Positions 29,520 through 35,880 of a stretch of DNA of 39,901 nt are shown piece by piece. How positions within the stretch are numbered: position 1 is the stretch's first letter; the number at the start of each line of letters is the position of its first letter. The position numbers and the translations under genes are program-made. This DNA comes from a virus. Where the stretch lies: positions 1 to 39,901 of IMG/VR virus record IMGVR_UViG_3300035183_000110. One strand, 5' to 3'. The notes under the pieces are model-generated. The model was not told the origin of the DNA and did no database searches. It was given only the letters and a program-made list of their open reading frames with translations.

Positions 29520-29802
29520 ATCGAAGTTTCCTCGCTTTCTTGTGAATGTCAACGTGAAGCGGTACGGACTCAAAGCCTTGTGCCGCCATCACTTTCTCGT
29601 AGATGCCGTCAACGTACGCCATTTGCTTCTGCGTTAGCTTCCGTCCGGAGCATGCAATCTTGAATAAGTCCGCCGCCGCCCTTTGGTGTTTCCCCGACTT
29701 GTCTTTGTACCGAAGAACGTGCAAGCGCTCAATGATGAACGCCAGCTTAGCCCTTGTCGAAGATTGGGCAATTTCATGTTCATCGTACTTTCGTTCCATC
29801 AT
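29509..29802 (-). CDS. Small helical protein, unknown
   Basis: A 97-residue, basic, all-helical protein from ATG 29802 (AAGGCGAAG upstream; a second ATG follows directly). Segments include KLAFIIERLHVLRYKDKSGK, LFKIACSGRKLTQKQMAYVD and GIYEKVM. It overlaps both neighbours. Early replication-region proteins of this size often bind DNA, but I see no specific family. Confidence 0.74.
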   Translation of the reverse strand: MMERKYDEHEIAQSSTRAKLAFIIERLHVLRYKDKSGKHQRAAADLFKIACSGRKLTQKQMAYVDGIYEKVMAAQGFESVPLHVDIHKKARKLRYGY

Positions 29803-30169
29803 CTTCGCCTTGTTGGAAGGGAATAACGACTCCGCCCCGCGTCGTGTCAAGCGCAAGCTCTTCTTGCAGTTCTTCGTCGCTCATCGGTTCCGTCAACACA
29901 ACCTCGTTCGTGTCCGTCCGGATGATACGCTTCATTCCAATCGTCGGGCTGTCAAGATGAACGACACACTCCACGTTGCGTAACTCATAGCCCTGGCTTA
30001 TTTTCTTGCTGAGTTCGAGAATTTCCTTGCGTAACGCAGGAATTTTCTTCCTCTCCGCTTCTATCTCGTCTATGGTCTCAACAAGGTCGGCGATATGCCG
30101 GCCTATCTCCGCGAGTTCCGAATCGTTCAGCTTGACGCTCAGTTCGAGCGCAATAGTCTTGGTTCCCAT
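29780..30169 (-). CDS. Coiled-coil protein, unknown
   Basis: A 129-residue protein from ATG 30169, chosen for AAGGGGAG upstream; an upstream in-frame start would read through the U-run region. Residues ~20-65 form a charged coiled coil (VETIDEIEAERKKIPALRKE), followed by strands and an acidic C-terminal part (PMSDEELQEELALD). Function unknown. It follows the structured RNA at 30209-30391. Confidence 0.75.
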   Translation of the reverse strand: MGTKTIALELSVKLNDSELAEIGRHIADLVETIDEIEAERKKIPALRKEILELSKKISQGYELRNVECVVHLDSPTIGMKRIIRTDTNEVVLTEPMSDEELQEELALDTTRGGVVIPFQQGEDDGTKVR

Positions 30170-30208
30170 TTTGGTGTGTCTCCCCTTGTGTGCGGTTTGG
30201 TGTGATAC

Positions 30209-30293
30209 AAAAAAGAATGGGAAGGATCGAGCCGTTACCACTTTTTACAGGAGTTCCGGCGTACCACCGCCGAAAAGACTCCCAACCTTCCCA
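30209..30293 (-). ncRNA. U-tailed multi-stem RNA element (terminator/attenuator)
   Basis: On the minus strand TGGGAAGG (30286-30293 side) pairs with CCTTCCCA (30218-30225 side) as an 8-bp outer stem. It encloses GGAGT/ACTCC (30250-30254 with 30278-30282) and a CGGCG/CGCCG tip (30257-30261 with 30268-30272). A run of six Us follows 3 nt after the outer stem. The form is a complex intrinsic terminator or attenuator ahead of the coiled-coil gene. Confidence 0.58.
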
Positions 30294-30310
30294 AAAAGTG
30301 TCGAGGCGCG

Positions 30311-30391
30311 GCAGCCGACTGTGTACCATGCAACGGGGAATCGGCTGCGGCTAACGCACGGCTCGCTCACGTATGTACCCTCCCCGTTGCA
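30311..30391 (-). ncRNA. Predicted H-type RNA pseudoknot at the end of the VRR-NUC gene
   Basis: Two perfect inverted repeats cross each other: 11 bp TGCAACGGGGA / TCCCCGTTGCA (30329-30339 with 30381-30391) and 8 bp GCAGCCGA / TCGGCTGC (30311-30318 with 30341-30348). On the minus strand this gives stem 1, a 32-nt loop, stem 2, a 1-nt junction and a 10-nt loop: an H-type pseudoknot, or two mutually exclusive hairpins. The first strand lies in the last codons of the VRR-NUC gene. Confidence 0.6.
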
Positions 30392-30750
30392 ATTTCTTTT
30401 TCCGATTTCAATGATTCCATCAGCAGGTTGTATCGAGTGAGGAATTCGTCAAAGTTCCTTACTACCCAATACAAGCCACCTGCGCGGTCAACTTTGAACG
30501 AACGCAAAACTTGAGCTTCGCTCAGTTTGTCCCTCCCCGTCTTGACCTCAATTTCAAGCCAAAGTCCGCCTTTGAAACAACAAAGAATGTCGCCGACTCC
30601 CTTTGACGCGGAAGCAACGCGCCTGAATGTTTTCTGCTTGGGGTCAAACACTCCGGTCGTGTGGTTCCGATGCGCCGCGTGCCCGTGTAGATTCAGAAAG
30701 TCAACGATTGCCGTTTGCAGCGCACTCGTCTCAGAGTTCGAGCGTGGCAT
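30367..30750 (-). CDS. VRR-NUC domain nuclease
   Basis: A 127-residue protein that is essentially a lone VRR-NUC domain. It has SALQTAIVDFLNLHGH, an RVASASKGVGDILCCFKGG segment with the catalytic Asp54, and WLEIEVKTGRDKLSEAQ with the E-x-K of the PD-(D/E)XK core (Glu68, Lys70), then a YWVVRNFDEFL end. GGGGAAA precedes ATG 30750, which overlaps the gene before. Phage members are thought to resolve branched DNA during replication or recombination; it sits with the RecA-like ATPase. Confidence 0.88.
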   Translation of the reverse strand: MPRSNSETSALQTAIVDFLNLHGHAAHRNHTTGVFDPKQKTFRRVASASKGVGDILCCFKGGLWLEIEVKTGRDKLSEAQVLRSFKVDRAGGLYWVVRNFDEFLTRYNLLMESLKSEKEIATGRVHT

Positions 30751-31039
30751 CAGCTTTCCCCGTTTTCGGATGATAGACTTGTACTACGTCCCAAAATACG
30801 CCTATGGTTCGGGGTCTTGTCACGCGCAGTTTCCATGCGTCGTATCGCGCAAGGTAGTAAGCCTCGCGCAATGAGAAACACACCCGCCAGCTTCGGATGA
30901 TGCGAACGTTGTTTTCGAGTGTTCCCGCCGTTGCAACAAAATGGCCGTCTTCATCATCGAATGGCATCTCATCTCGGTAGTCCTTCACAAGTCCGAGAAA
31001 GCCAATCAACCGAATGAAAAGAATTCTCAGCTTGTTCAT
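30731..31039 (-). CDS. Small protein, unknown
   Basis: A 102-residue protein coupled to the tiny gene before it by ATGA (31036-31039). It starts with a hydrophobic/basic helix (KLRILFIRLIGFLGLV), possibly membrane-associating, then an acidic turn and a beta-rich basic part (SWRVCFSLREAYYLARYDAW). No family recognised. It lies between the ATPase and the nuclease. Confidence 0.72.
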   Translation of the reverse strand: MNKLRILFIRLIGFLGLVKDYRDEMPFDDEDGHFVATAGTLENNVRIIRSWRVCFSLREAYYLARYDAWKLRVTRPRTIGVFWDVVQVYHPKTGKADATLEL

Positions 31040-31101
31040 GCGCCACCTCGGTGTTCAGAAAGATTGAACAACTTCTTGTAGTACACTTTTTGCGGTTGCA
31101 T
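31036..31101 (-). CDS. 21-residue microprotein, possibly a remnant
   Basis: A short frame with an excellent AAAGGAG site before ATG 31101. The product begins MQPQKVYYKKLFNLSEHRGG and stops in ATGA overlapping the next gene. The KVYYKKLFNLSE part resembles the first ~15 residues of larger phage proteins that open ...YEKLFNLGNYE. It may therefore be a truncated remnant kept for its strong ribosome binding site, which would drive the coupled gene. Confidence 0.55.
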   Translation of the reverse strand: MQPQKVYYKKLFNLSEHRGGA

Positions 31102-31105
31102 CGCT

Positions 31106-32326
31106 TCACTCCTTTGCTGTTTGTGATGGGTTAAGGATTTTCGCCAGCACCTTACCGTTTTTCCCCGCAGCGGACTCCTTCCCGTTCCCCGCAAAGGGGA
31201 GTTCGTCTTCCGTCTGCATCCACTCATCCGCACATTGCGCTACAAGGTCAGCCCAATGCTCGCGCTCGTTCGGTACCGCTTCGAGTTTCGCAATAACCTT
31301 CTCCAAGTTTTGCCGCTTCACGAATAGCGTCTCTGCGTCCATCTTCTCAAGTTCCGTCGATGAAGTCGTACCGATGCACTTTTCGTTGAGCAACACACGC
31401 AAGCGTTTGTCAGCCCCAGAGGAACCAAGCGCGAGACGGTCGAACAGTGCCTTGATTTTTTCGACTTCAATCTCACGCGCTTGCTTCCGGCGGTAGTAGT
31501 CGAAATTTTCAACGGGTGCTCCTGCATCATCGTTCGTCACGCCCGACACTTCACCCGTCGGAACGCCAAGGATAAACTTCACGACGGGCTGAAAGTCCTT
31601 GTACTTCGGATTTTTGAACACTTTCCCGTCAATCAATCCGCTCCGGTCTTTCAGTATTTGCGCCTCACGCCATACCTGAAGTCGATTCTTTGCACCAACC
31701 TCCTGCTTTTGTTCCATCCAAACATTCAGGTCGGGCTCGAAAGGTGTCTCACCAGCAAGCTTCAGTTTCACGCCGCTCTTAATGAATCCACCTTTGTGCT
31801 TCACTTTTCCGGTTTCCTCGTCGATTTCATCTTCTTCTTTTTCGTACTGAAAACCACCGCGTCCAGTGAAAACGAAATTGCCCGACAAGTCCACAAAGCG
31901 GTCAGAGAATTTTTCTTGCCACTCCGGAATGATTTTGCCCCAATCCTGCAAGGTCATAAAGCGCAAGCCGTTCTTTTTCAAGTAGTCCCTCACAAAATGA
32001 TAATATACTTTCGTGAGCGAATCAACAAACAGAAAGTCAATCTCCCCTTTCTGGAGAAAGTCCATCGCTTGCAATACGTCGTTCAACGAAACGGTATCTT
32101 TGACTAATACCGGAACGCCCGCAGTTTGGAAAATCTGAATGAGGAACCGCGATCCCTTCTCGTTGTCAATCAAAAGAACAGGCTTCTTGAGTTTCATGTC
32201 TTTATAGCAACCGATAACGAATTCAGTCGCTGTCCGCGTCTTGCCTGCTCCAGCGAAGCCTCCAAATGATGCCTTTACGAAGTGATTCTTCGCAACAAGG
32301 CTTTTCGCAAAATCGTTGAGATTCAT
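31106..32326 (-). CDS. RecA-like phage recombination ATPase (AAA_24 / Sak4-like)
   Basis: A 406-residue protein with GAGGGC before ATG 32326. Walker A is GFAGAGKT (residues 23-30) and Walker B FLFVDS (98-103), with the LLIDNEKGSR motif at about 51-60 in between, typical of phage AAA_24/Sak4-type RecA-fold ATPases that promote single-strand annealing. Residues 260-406 form a helical, charged extension. It is the first enzyme gene of the early operon, near the VRR-NUC nuclease. A companion single-strand-binding protein is expected nearby but was not identified. Confidence 0.85.
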   Translation of the reverse strand: MNLNDFAKSLVAKNHFVKASFGGFAGAGKTRTATEFVIGCYKDMKLKKPVLLIDNEKGSRFLIQIFQTAGVPVLVKDTVSLNDVLQAMDFLQKGEIDFLFVDSLTKVYYHFVRDYLKKNGLRFMTLQDWGKIIPEWQEKFSDRFVDLSGNFVFTGRGGFQYEKEEDEIDEETGKVKHKGGFIKSGVKLKLAGETPFEPDLNVWMEQKQEVGAKNRLQVWREAQILKDRSGLIDGKVFKNPKYKDFQPVVKFILGVPTGEVSGVTNDDAGAPVENFDYYRRKQAREIEVEKIKALFDRLALGSSGADKRLRVLLNEKCIGTTSSTELEKMDAETLFVKRQNLEKVIAKLEAVPNEREHWADLVAQCADEWMQTEDELPFAGNGKESAAGKNGKVLAKILNPSQTAKE

Positions 32327-32383
32327 GTTTGCCCTCGTTTGTTTGTTGTTGTTTTTGTTTGCCTGCCCGTGAGGGGTAGGTAG

Positions 32384-32827
32384 TCAAGAAACGTCTTCCG
32401 CAGAACGCCGGAATTTTCCCTCCGCCTTCATCTCACGCTCGAATTCTGCGATTGCTTCGTTGTAATGCCCGAACGCTTGATCCGCAAGTTCTTCCATGTC
32501 CTGTGGACTCAGCCAATTCGTAACGTCCTTATCGAACGCCAAGCGTTGCGTCACCTCGTTGACGTGAAACTCACCGGCTTCGTTGAATTCTCCGGACACG
32601 GCAACCGGAACGCTCAACACTACGTGCGTCGCGAAGCTATAAGGTATCTTCATCATGCACCTCTCTGTTTGTTTTGTCGCGTGAACATTTGCCACCGCCA
32701 CCTCTACCACTTCACGCCAGTGGTAGCCATCTTCACACTCGCCGAATTCGTGTGTGTACCACGTTACGGGCTTTGAACATTCCGTCGAATGCCTACTCCG
32801 TCGGGTCAGCGTCGCGAACGTTTCCAT
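32384..32827 (-). CDS. Early protein with alternative internal start, unknown
   Basis: A 147-codon frame starting at ATG 32827 (AAAGGA upstream), overlapping the end of the HTH gene by 35 bp. A second ATG pair at 32656/32653 has an even better site (AGAGAGG) and would give a 90-residue protein (MMKIPYSFATHVVLSVPVAV, ending AEGKFRRSAEDVS). The N-terminal part has Cys/His/Trp residues (WYTHEFGECEDGYHWREVV). Either both forms are made or only the shorter one is real. No family recognised. Confidence 0.65.
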   Translation of the reverse strand: METFATLTRRSRHSTECSKPVTWYTHEFGECEDGYHWREVVEVAVANVHATKQTERCMMKIPYSFATHVVLSVPVAVSGEFNEAGEFHVNEVTQRLAFDKDVTNWLSPQDMEELADQAFGHYNEAIAEFEREMKAEGKFRRSAEDVS

Positions 32828-33092
32828 CGTGTTTTCCTTTGATTGATACCCTCACAAGTTCAGCAAGCTGAAAATACGCCTGAGGGTAAAGGCATACGCG
32901 AAAGAAATTCAGTTGCTCATCATCATTGAAACCCGTCCGGAGTTTCCGATAGAAACTCGACCGCGCCATCCCCATTTCATCAGGAATGCCCTTCATGGGA
33001 TTCAAACTTGGATTGATTTCCTGCCAATTTTGAATTGCCCGCATGTACACTTTGAAAATCGCTTCCCTCTCCCCTGAGAAAGTTCTTTCCAT
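32793..33092 (-). CDS. Small HTH regulator, first early gene
   Basis: A 99-residue protein from ATG 33092. The core NPMKGIPDEMGMARSSFYRK is a helix-turn-helix, followed by LRTGFNDDEQLNFFRVCL and a helical end. The layout resembles Cro/CII-type phage regulators. It lies 40 nt downstream of a putative promoter (33132-33160) and beyond a terminator hairpin at 33211-33246. The same frame stays open upstream to an ATG at 33257, but that stretch is Cys-rich and reads through the hairpin, so I take 33092 as the start. Confidence 0.72.
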   Translation of the reverse strand: MERTFSGEREAIFKVYMRAIQNWQEINPSLNPMKGIPDEMGMARSSFYRKLRTGFNDDEQLNFFRVCLYPQAYFQLAELVRVSIKGKHDGNVRDADPTE

Positions 33093-33131
33093 TTTCGGAA
33101 TGCACCACCATTGCACTGAGAGAGAACACGG

Positions 33132-33160
33132 CTTATATTTTCCCCTGACTGTTGAATCAA
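33132..33160 (-). promoter_or_regulatory. Putative early promoter 2
   Basis: TTGATT, 17-bp spacer, TATAAG on the minus strand, located after the terminator hairpin and about 40 bp before the HTH gene start. It would allow transcription of the early operon independent of read-through from the stronger upstream promoter. Confidence 0.45.
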
Positions 33161-33204
33161 TTATCTGAGTCTGCCGATGCAAGAATTTGACGTCTCGAAC
33201 CGAC

Positions 33205-33330
33205 AAACAACAAAAAAGCCGCATGCCCAGAACGGGACATGCGGCTAAAACTTGCATATTGCCTACGCTTAACTTGACAGAAAAATCACCGAGTACATCT
33301 TATTTGCTGCCAAGTACGTTGCCCGTCTGT
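33205..33330 (-). ncRNA. Candidate ~125-nt small RNA or attenuated early leader
   Basis: Bounded by a near-consensus promoter (33337-33365) and an intrinsic terminator (33211-33246). If termination is efficient, the product is a discrete RNA of about 125 nt. It contains a possible leader peptide (MYSVIFLSS) and the ATG at 33257 that opens in frame with the HTH gene. Confidence 0.5.
33211..33246 (-). terminator. Intrinsic terminator in the early leader
   Basis: AGCCGCATG / CATGCGGCT 9-bp stem extended by CCC/GGG across a one-base bulge, followed by six Us on the minus strand. It lies between the strong early promoter and the first early gene, where an antitermination or attenuation control would act. 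Confidence 0.85.
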
Positions 33331-33336
33331 GGAATC

Positions 33337-33365
33337 AATATACTAAAATCATGCGGTCATGTCAA
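33337..33365 (-). promoter_or_regulatory. Strong sigma-70-like early promoter
   Basis: TTGACA (33360-33365), exactly 17 bp, TATATT (33337-33342) on the minus strand: full match at -35 and 5/6 at -10. It is the best promoter in the genome and points toward the early block. Confidence 0.82.
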
Positions 33366-33406
33366 GAGAAATTTTCAATTTCGCGCAAGTTTTTTTTCAG
33401 AAGTCA

Positions 33407-33420
33407 GTGAGCAATCTCAC
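33407..33420. promoter_or_regulatory. Inverted repeat, candidate operator for the divergent region
   Basis: GTGAG-CAAT-CTCAC, 5-bp arms, about 80 bp before the plus-strand operon and 40 bp beyond the strong minus promoter. Nearby TTGGTT-16-TAGATA (plus strand, about 33422-33449) is a weak candidate for the rightward promoter. The 404-bp gap 33093-33496 otherwise holds the two minus promoters and the terminator listed here. Confidence 0.4.
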
Positions 33421-33496
33421 TTGGTTTATTTTTGCCTATTCGTAGATAGTAGCTCAACCACAATTTCCATCCACTCCAAAACACCAGAGCCAGCTA

Positions 33497-33844
33497 ATGC
33501 CGCAAGATGATTTCAGGATTGACGTTGTCTTGAATTTCATTCACCGATTCGGCGAAGATGCTTTATTCTCCGTGCGTGATATGCTGAACGAGGGAAAGTC
33601 TCAGCAATTGATTGCAAGACTCACTATTGACAAAAACAACAAGCCCATCGATGCCACTCAATTGAGCCGCTTCATCAGAAACACATATCATTGTCTCTAT
33701 GTTGTCAAGCCCGACATTATTACAATCCTTCAAACCATTTACGAGGCACGAGATGAGCGTATCAAAGAAAATCTTGCCGACTTCACAGCCACGATTCTCA
33801 GTATCACCGACACAAGTTCTAAAGCGCTTAGAAAAAAAACTTGA
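33497..33844 (+). CDS. Putative HTH regulator (plus-strand operon)
   Basis: A 115-residue protein, first gene of the only plus-strand operon. The region QQLIARLTIDKNNKPIDATQ, LSRFIRNTYHCLYVV resembles a helix-turn-helix with a recognition helix around TQLSRFIRN, and helices lie on both sides. Its divergent position opposite the early promoters is that of a phage repressor. There is no peptidase-like C-terminal domain. The ribosome binding site is weak. Identity as repressor is inferred from layout. Confidence 0.65.
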   Translation: MPQDDFRIDVVLNFIHRFGEDALFSVRDMLNEGKSQQLIARLTIDKNNKPIDATQLSRFIRNTYHCLYVVKPDIITILQTIYEARDERIKENLADFTATILSITDTSSKALRKKT

Positions 33845-34085
33845 CCCTGCGGCTTTTTCTGTGTTACTTGCACAATTGGAAGATGAACGCTTCACGCCCT
33901 GGAAAATCGCTCGCATTTGGGGAAATGGTTTGCAGGCGTGGCACGTCGTTCTAATGCGCAAAGTGGCAACACACAAACGGCTGGAGCTTAATGAAGAATG
34001 GCAGCAATTGAAAGCAAAGACTCCGCTCATGTTAGTTCCAAAACCGGACAAGATGCAGGAACCGGAAGCGGACACCGGCACATAG
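33753..34085 (+). CDS. Second small regulator-like protein
   Basis: A 110-residue protein from ATG 33753, with GAGG 7 nt upstream. It overlaps the gene before by 92 bp in another frame. The sequence has QVLKRLEKKLDPAAFSVLLA, then ERFTPWKIARIWGNGLQAWH, a possible helix-turn-helix, and a basic helix (LMRKVATHKRLELNEEW). The C-terminus is Pro/Lys/Glu-rich. A role in immunity together with the first gene is possible. Confidence 0.6.
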   Translation: MSVSKKILPTSQPRFSVSPTQVLKRLEKKLDPAAFSVLLAQLEDERFTPWKIARIWGNGLQAWHVVLMRKVATHKRLELNEEWQQLKAKTPLMLVPKPDKMQEPEADTGT

Positions 34086-34198
34086 CCAACATTTGGCGGA
34101 TTATTCGCCGACTGGACAAGGTGACACTCAAAGATTTTGACGCCGACAATCGAATCGTTCGCCGCATTTACCCAACAATAGAGAAAGGTTTGCCATGA
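33998..34198 (+). CDS. Possible small protein overlapping the previous gene
   Basis: A 66-codon frame from ATG 33998 (GGAG 11 nt upstream) to TGA overlapping the lipoprotein ATG (ATGA at 34195-34198). The first half lies within the previous gene. The second half (HIANIWRIIRRLDKVTLKDF, DADNRIVRRIYPTIEKGLP) looks protein-like and fills the otherwise empty 109 bp. The start codon is uncertain. Confidence 0.42.
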   Translation: MAAIESKDSAHVSSKTGQDAGTGSGHRHIANIWRIIRRLDKVTLKDFDADNRIVRRIYPTIEKGLP

Positions 34199-34515
34199 AA
34201 CGATTTGCTTTTCTCCCGCTCGTTTTTTTCGTCGCGTGCACTCACCCTCAGAAAGGTGACACGTATGAGAACGAAGTGACGGGCCGCGTCGTGGTCGTGG
34301 AAGATATTGGACAAGGTGCCGAACTTCTCGCCTCCTACCGTGACGTTGAGAAGTTTCTCAATGCCTCCGGCGTTTACCTCTTCCAAGTCGTTTGTCGTGA
34401 TACGCTTCGTCTCAATGAGGAAAGCATCGCTTACAGTCTCAAGAATGAGCGGCTTGGTGTCACGTATTTCATCGTACCGCTCAAAGAATTCAAGCAACGT
34501 TTCCGCCGAAGATAA
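34195..34515 (+). CDS. Small lipoprotein, candidate superinfection-exclusion factor
   Basis: A 106-residue protein with GAAAGG before ATG 34195. MKRFAFLPLVFFVACTHPQK is a lipoprotein signal peptide: two basic residues, a hydrophobic core and a lipobox FVAC with Cys15. The mature part (~92 residues) is mixed alpha/beta and ends very basic (KQRFRRR). Lipoproteins expressed from immunity regions commonly block superinfection or alter the host surface. It ends 10 bp from the convergent lysis operon, with no terminator visible between them. Confidence 0.75.
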   Translation: MKRFAFLPLVFFVACTHPQKGDTYENEVTGRVVVVEDIGQGAELLASYRDVEKFLNASGVYLFQVVCRDTLRLNEESIAYSLKNERLGVTYFIVPLKEFKQRFRRR

Positions 34516-34525
34516 GTCCGACTCA

Positions 34526-34915
34526 CTATCGAGTAAGAACGAAAACGCCAGCCGTCAGTATCGCTCCAGCTACAAACCCAGGGATGAATCTATCAATCCA
34601 TGCAGGTCTCTGCGCTTCAAGTGATGATTCAAGAATTCTCACGCGTTCATCGTACGCCTCGACGGCTTGTTGCCTATCAGCAACAAGCCGCCTCAGGATA
34701 CCGACTTTGAGTTGTTCTGCCGTCAACATAGAGTCACATGCGTCGAGTGCAATGTTGACGCCGATGATATTCTTGAACTCGTCAACGTCAACGGCCACCG
34801 TCACGGAATCGAGAGCTCGGACTTGTGCGGAAGTGATAGTACAAACGAACAAGGCTATCAACGTTATGAGTGTTTTGAACGGCAGAAAGCCGCCGACTTG
34901 TTTCTTTTGCAACAT
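34526..34915 (-). CDS. Lysis-region membrane protein with signal peptide and C-terminal TM
   Basis: A 129-residue protein from ATG 34915 (AAAGGA upstream). An N-terminal hydrophobic signal (TLITLIALFVCTITSAQV) precedes a helical periplasmic part with coiled-coil tendency (RLVADRQQAVEAYDERVRIL), and a C-terminal TM helix (GFVAGAILTAGVFVLT). It overlaps the preceding gene by 128 bp in another frame, an arrangement typical of spanin pairs, though this one has two membrane segments and no clear lipobox. Spanin-like is the best guess. Confidence 0.68.
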   Translation of the reverse strand: MLQKKQVGGFLPFKTLITLIALFVCTITSAQVRALDSVTVAVDVDEFKNIIGVNIALDACDSMLTAEQLKVGILRRLVADRQQAVEAYDERVRILESSLEAQRPAWIDRFIPGFVAGAILTAGVFVLTR

Positions 34916-35123
34916 GCAAGACGTTCCTTTCAATTATCACGAGCGAATCTTTCCGCGCCGAAGCCATAGAATCGGCACGGGTCACGGTACGCATGAAAGC
35001 CTCGCGCGTCGCCTCAATTTGCGCACGACCTACGTTCTGGAGTTGGTGGATCAAGTACGCCAACCCTCCTACAAGAACCACCACCACCAGAACAACAAAA
35101 CCAATTGCCGTCTTCGTGTTCAC
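34788..35123 (-). CDS. Spanin-like single-TM protein
   Basis: A 111-residue protein starting with GTG 35123, overlapping the holin-like stop in GTGA. One strong N-terminal TM helix (AIGFVVLVVVVLVGGLAYLI) is followed by a charged helical periplasmic domain (QIEATREAFMRTVTRADSM, RRLSAVQNTHNVDSLVRLY). This is the topology of an inner-membrane spanin (Rz-like). Its 3' half overlaps the next gene in another frame, as in Rz/Rz1. Confidence 0.68.
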   Translation of the reverse strand: MNTKTAIGFVVLVVVVLVGGLAYLIHQLQNVGRAQIEATREAFMRTVTRADSMASARKDSLVIIERNVLHVAKETSRRLSAVQNTHNVDSLVRLYYHFRTSPSSRFRDGGR

Positions 35124-35509
35124 GATTTCGGCGTCCCCAAAAAGCCAACGGCCTTGCGTGTTCCTTCAACCGTTCGGGTCAAGCCTTGCTCAAGTTGTCG
35201 TTTGACTGTCGAGAGAATAGAAGTAACGTAACCAAGGACAACCTGCAAGATGAAGTCAACCCACATATTGCCCGTCAACGTCATCCCAAGGTAGTGGGTG
35301 CCAAGCCAAACCAAAACCCCTACCAACGGAACGACTACTCCCACGATAGTGATGCCCGGCACGTTGTCTCGAATCAATTTCAAGATTGACGCTATTACAG
35401 TCGGAGCGGTCAAGGATAGAAGAATAGTCCAGACCTGCTCCGGAGTGATGCCGCCCAGCAGTTGCGCAATGAGCGGAAAAGCGAAAAACGCCGCGAGTAG
35501 TAACTTCAT
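35120..35509 (-). CDS. Holin-like membrane protein
   Basis: A 129-residue protein with three predicted TM segments: residues 3-18 (LLLAAFFAFPLIAQLL), about 27-45 and 52-70 (GITIVGVVVPLVGVLVWLG), with a further amphipathic stretch, then a basic C-terminus (KRQLEQGLTRTVEGTRK). Size, topology and place among lysis genes fit a holin that opens the inner membrane for the M15 endolysin. ATGA overlaps on both sides. Confidence 0.72.
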   Translation of the reverse strand: MKLLLAAFFAFPLIAQLLGGITPEQVWTILLSLTAPTVIASILKLIRDNVPGITIVGVVVPLVGVLVWLGTHYLGMTLTGNMWVDFILQVVLGYVTSILSTVKRQLEQGLTRTVEGTRKAVGFLGTPKS

Positions 35510-35856
35510 GGCTTTAGTCCTTTATTGTTGTTGTTTGTGTGATTAGATACGGCTTCCCTCCGTATCGTTCCAATGCTCCGCTCCAGTCCGTCGAATCGAG
35601 TCTCAATATGTACGCTGTCAACGCGTCTCTGCCACTCTATGAGTTCAACGCGCCGTTTGGTTTCGCCATAATCCTGCAAGTGCACACTCAGAAGCGAATC
35701 GAGTTGCATTTGACGGACATGGTCTCGTACGATGATTCCTCGCCAATCCCAAAGTGAAAAAATAATCGGTACAGTGGCGAATATCAACGTTACGACGGCC
35801 TGCGAGACAAGACGCGCCGATACGTCGCGAAGCCATTGCTTGAACCTTGTTCCCAT
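35506..35856 (-). CDS. Membrane-anchored coiled-coil protein (spanin or holin accessory)
   Basis: A 116-residue protein with a basic N-terminus, a TM helix (LVSQAVVTLIFATVPIIFSL, about residues 16-35) and a helical outer part (VRQMQLDSLLSVHLQDYGET, RVELIEWQRRVDSVHIETRF) ending in Asn-rich sequence. It could be an inner-membrane spanin, or a protein like those paired with holins. It overlaps the holin-like gene in ATGA. Confidence 0.65.
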   Translation of the reverse strand: MGTRFKQWLRDVSARLVSQAVVTLIFATVPIIFSLWDWRGIIVRDHVRQMQLDSLLSVHLQDYGETKRRVELIEWQRRVDSVHIETRFDGLERSIGTIRREAVSNHTNNNNKGLKP

Positions 35857-35880
35857 ATTTTAGAGTTTTCCCCCCAATGA

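Noticed and set aside
30218-30293. tRNA-like acceptor (7-bp stem plus A) in the structured RNA
   Set aside because: No T-arm, D-arm or anticodon stem can be formed in the right places; the U-run points to a terminator-like element.
33563-34081. Minus-strand open frame of about 172 codons opposite the regulator genes
   Set aside because: Cys/Ser-rich shadow; the plus-strand frames have HTH-like sequence, starts and coupling to the lipoprotein gene.
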